A stretch of DNA of 64,000 bases from Cloeon dipterum (Eukaryota > Arthropoda > Insecta > Ephemeroptera > Baetidae), in the NCBI RefSeq assembly GCF_949628265.1, contig NC_088788.1, forward strand, positions 34,830,335 to 34,894,334, given 5' to 3'. Below the pieces are notes generated by a model. That model had not been told where the DNA came from. It saw only the letters and a list, made by a program, of their open reading frames with translations, and did not search any database. Shown here one piece after another: positions 61,181 through 64,000 of the stretch (position 1 is the stretch's first letter; each line of letters opens with the position of its first letter). Both the position numbers and the translations under genes were made by a program.

Positions 61181-61840
61181 ATCCTTTATTTGCCTGTAGG
61201 AGGCCCGGCCAAGGCTCTTCCCACAAGTAATTTTATTCAAAGCGCAGCTCTGTCCCCTGCTGCACGAGCCAAATTTACGCTCGTGTGCCAATTTTCTGTA
61301 TCAACAGCAAAACGTGCGACGGCAAACAAAAGCTTTTTTGCTCACCACGACAATTGTTGATAGTTTACAGATTCCACAGTCGTGGGCAGCTGCTCACTCG
61401 CGTTCTTTTGCCGACTGCAGTACTTTTGGTCGATTTCCTTGCGTCGTCGAGTGCTTACCGGCGTTCACGCGGTATGGTGTTATCTGGTTAAAAGCAACTT
61501 TTGTCGCTCAAAGCCTGCGATTATGGGCATGGTGGAGTCTCTTCAAGGCATCTCTGACCATTAAAAATAAATAACGAGACTGCTATTTGCCAAACGTCAG
61601 TGCCGTCGTCAAGGAAAATGCTTTCAAAAATTTCATTTGAGAAAAACTCAATTCTATATAATGCTTAGAGAACTGACCTTTATTTGAGAAGTCTTTGGGT
61701 TATCGTGCAAAATATTTTATTTTATTATTTAGGTTCAAGATTAATCTGCAATTTATAAGAGTCTCAAACAAAACCTTCCTTGTACAAAAATCGTGAGTTG
61801 TTTCTCAGCCACAATCCGACAATCCTCGCAGTGCTGAGCT

Positions 61841-61846
61841 TTTATT
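61841..61846 (-). terminator. Polyadenylation signal of ELOVL-D
   Basis: The plus strand reads tttatt, giving AATAAA on the minus strand only about 40 bases after the ELOVL-D stop codon. Confidence 0.6.
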
Positions 61847-61885
61847 ACAATCAATTACACTTTAACTTAATTTAATCGGGCACGT

Positions 61886-63957
61886 TCATGACTGTTTCGG
61901 TCCACCGGTGGCGGCTTTCGTGTCGGCGGCCGGGTGCTGCACGCCGTTTGTCTGCGGTTGCTGCGGCTTCTTCATCACGTAGGCCGACAAATAGAACCTG
62001 AAGAAAAGCAGGAACATGTAGGCGTTCTGCGATACCACAATCGGAACGGTGAACTTTGGATAGTCGCATTCTCGGAACAGAAGCTGCATCGAGTGAATGA
62101 TGATCATCGCGAACTGAATCTGAAAAAAGAAAAAAATGACAATTTGTTAATACGATGAACAAAACAAGAAAGTGTCTTCCGTCCCAGCCGGCGAAATTGA
62201 CCAAGAGACTCAAATATAGGCGACGGCGCTGGCCAAACCACAAAAAACAGGTGACCTGAGGAAGGTTGGTGACAGGAAAGGGGGAAAACGTCGCCGAGTA
62301 TCGCCAAATGTGCTCGAAATTACTGAAAAAGCATTAAAAACCGGCCTGGGAGAGGATCTCAGGTCTGAAAAAGGTCGTGAGGGCACCGCAGATCAAAGCC
62401 CCGTTTGAGACCTATCCGATGAGGGGTCGTGGTCGACGATCGGACAAACGGTTGAATTTTAAGAAAAATAAAATCATTTCCACGTGAAGAGAAAACAAAA
62501 AAAATTAATTATAATTTTTCTATGGGCACGAAAAATTTCAAAATCGGTTTCCAGACTGGCGGTGGTCCAGTTCGTGTGATAGAGTAGGTAAAATCCTTTA
62601 AATTTGCTCCCTTTGAAAAAAAACCACGAATTTTCGATTTTCCACGAAATCCTTATGGAGAAAGAGCAAAAATCTCGTTTTTCAAAGTTCAAAATCTATC
62701 TACTCCTAGGATTTTTTTTTGCTCTTTTTATCCCTGTCCGAGGACCGGAGGACCGGGAAGGGCGCGCACTGCACTAGCACGAATGCTGAAACCCGGGTCC
62801 CAATGACACCGCGAACGGATAACATGGGCGCACCGGGCCGCACAGGGACCCAGCCCACTCAGGGGCCACTTTTGATTTGATCGGCTCGTATTTGGTCTTA
62901 AAATGATCCCAGATAAATTTCGCGTCAACTGATGAGCATTTTTCGCCTTAAACCGGAGATATGGGTGGTGGAGCTCGGAAGGTATCGAAAAAAAAACGGA
63001 AAATTACACAACTGTATAAAATCAAACCATAGAATTTCTCCCTCCGTGTTTTTCCACATTTTTGCTTTCGATCAACTTGTAAAAATATTAGTGAGAGAAA
63101 AGATAATTGTATTTTGTCAATTTAACGTTTGTTCAAATTTATTGCTGCATCTTTCAACCAGTTTGATGTAAACTTAAAATGGAGATTCAAAAGAATATAC
63201 TTTGGGATAAATAACAAACATTATTTACAAAAAATTGATTGGATTAATTTGTTGCGTTAATAAACAAAACCTTTGAGATCGTTTTTCAGCATTTGTTCCA
63301 AAGAGTAAAGTGACAAATATTAAAATTAGAAAAGCCTTTCTTTTTTTCAAATAGCAAAATTAATTTTACCATTTGCATTTGCGTGATGTATTTCTTCCAC
63401 CAAATATTCTGCTTGTACTGAGGATAGAGCGCTGTAATCAGGTAGTAGGAGTACATGACAACGTGGACGAAGCTGTTGATGAATCCTAGGAAAGTGCCGT
63501 GGCCACCTGAGACAAAAAAACGCATTCCATGTCAAATAACTCCGCTTGCATAGCGAAAGCATTCAGTTTATAATTATCCGAGAGTTGATATATTACCCGG
63601 CAGCCACTTGGTGCCTCCCCAGGAGAGCATGACCATGCCAGTGTGGTGGTAGATGTGCAGGTACGACGCCTGGTTCAGTTTCTTGCGCAGGATGAAGAAA
63701 ACCTGCGAGCCAACATTCGATTTCGCACATGCACACGCTTTTCGATTAATTCAAACATTACCGTGTCCACCAGTTCTATTACTTTCACCAGGAAATAGAC
63801 GTACATGGCTCGGATTATCTATAGAAATGGCGATTGCAAAAATGCGTATCAACATAGTAAACGCCAAGCCATATTATACCCTTCTGCTTTTGGGGTTGTC
63901 CGTCCAGTCGACCGGCTGGCAGGTGTAGCTGTATTCCTTCCAGGCGCCGTCCCAGGC
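61886..63957 (-). CDS. ELOVL-D: fatty-acid elongase (ELO family), 5' end outside the window
   Basis: Five exons are visible (63880-63957, 63762-63818, 63597-63702, 63370-63506, 61886-62119), encoding the last 203 residues. The upstream exons with the DPRT and RKPF blocks must lie beyond 64000. Motifs present: TCQPVDW, KVIELVDT, QASYLHIYHH with HxxHH, GGHGTF, NSFVHVVMYSYY, YKQNIWWKK and TQMQMIQF. These predict an active ER 3-ketoacyl-CoA synthase. The first visible exon is 78 nt, as in ELOVL-C, one codon shorter than in A and B. The tail of about 30 residues after AYVMKK is rich in Gln, Pro, Ala, Thr and Gly and ends PKQS, without a clear di-lysine retrieval signal. The last intron (62120-63369) carries the second copy of the 90-base G+C-rich repeat. 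Confidence 0.9.
62719..62817 (-). repeat. G+C-rich 90-base repeat with A-rich end, copy 2
   Basis: This is the reverse complement of 5929-6022 with few mismatches. It carries a small internal duplication around 'gaccggaggaccgg' that copy 1 lacks. It lies in the last intron of ELOVL-D. Confidence 0.65.
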
Positions 63958-64000
63958 CTGCAGAAATTTCCCATCGTGACTTATGCTGCGAACGGATTCA

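Noticed and set aside
1..64000. CRISPR arrays, bacterial operons, integrated viral genes or tRNA/rRNA genes
   Set aside because: No regular spaced repeats, no bacterial gene layout, and no sequence I could recognise as viral or as a structural RNA gene.

Overview
The window looks like arthropod, most likely insect, nuclear DNA. It is AT-rich and intron-split, with canonical GT-AG splice sites, G+C-rich coding exons, interspersed repeats and an arthropod-type TATA plus TCAGT initiator promoter. There are no operons, ribosome binding sites or CRISPR arrays. The species cannot be told from the sequence alone. All multi-exon models below were assembled by hand from splice sites, reading phase and family motifs.

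Layout: (1) 1-5.1 kb is non-coding with repeat copies. (2) 5.19-5.48 kb (+) is a tiny TATA-driven gene for a secreted Tyr/Ala/Gly-rich peptide of cuticle-protein style. (3) 6.39-9.15 kb (-) is a seven-exon membrane short-chain dehydrogenase/reductase. (4) 10.92-11.61 kb (+) is the complex I subunit NDUFB7. (5) From 12.67 kb to the right edge lies a cluster of four ELO-family fatty-acid elongase genes: ELOVL-A (-, 12.67-22.75 kb, untranslated leader probably at 25.97 kb or further out), ELOVL-B (+, 41.74-47.61 kb), ELOVL-C (-, 49.70-51.39 kb, leader probably at 54.76 kb) and ELOVL-D (-, 61.89 kb to beyond the window, 5' part missing). The 15 kb between the A leader and B holds LINE fragments, a foldback element and a CpG-rich island but no gene I can support.

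The four elongases share the same internal exon lengths (191, 78/81, 57, 106 and 137 nt) and all catalytic motifs, so they are paralogues from local duplication. B is inverted relative to the others and has lost one intron. C has drifted in two otherwise conserved segments. By family knowledge these are endoplasmic-reticulum 3-ketoacyl-CoA synthases that start each round of very-long-chain fatty-acid elongation, which in insects feeds cuticular lipids, waxes and membrane lipids. The nearby SDR may also act on lipid or retinoid-like substrates, but no functional link is shown by sequence.

I do not see a radically new system. The most useful leads are the conserved phase-1 leader introns with open upstream frames, the split N-terminus of ELOVL-B, the divergence of ELOVL-C, a possible orphan promoter-exon at 14.4-14.7 kb, and several repeat families that can be delimited from this window alone.
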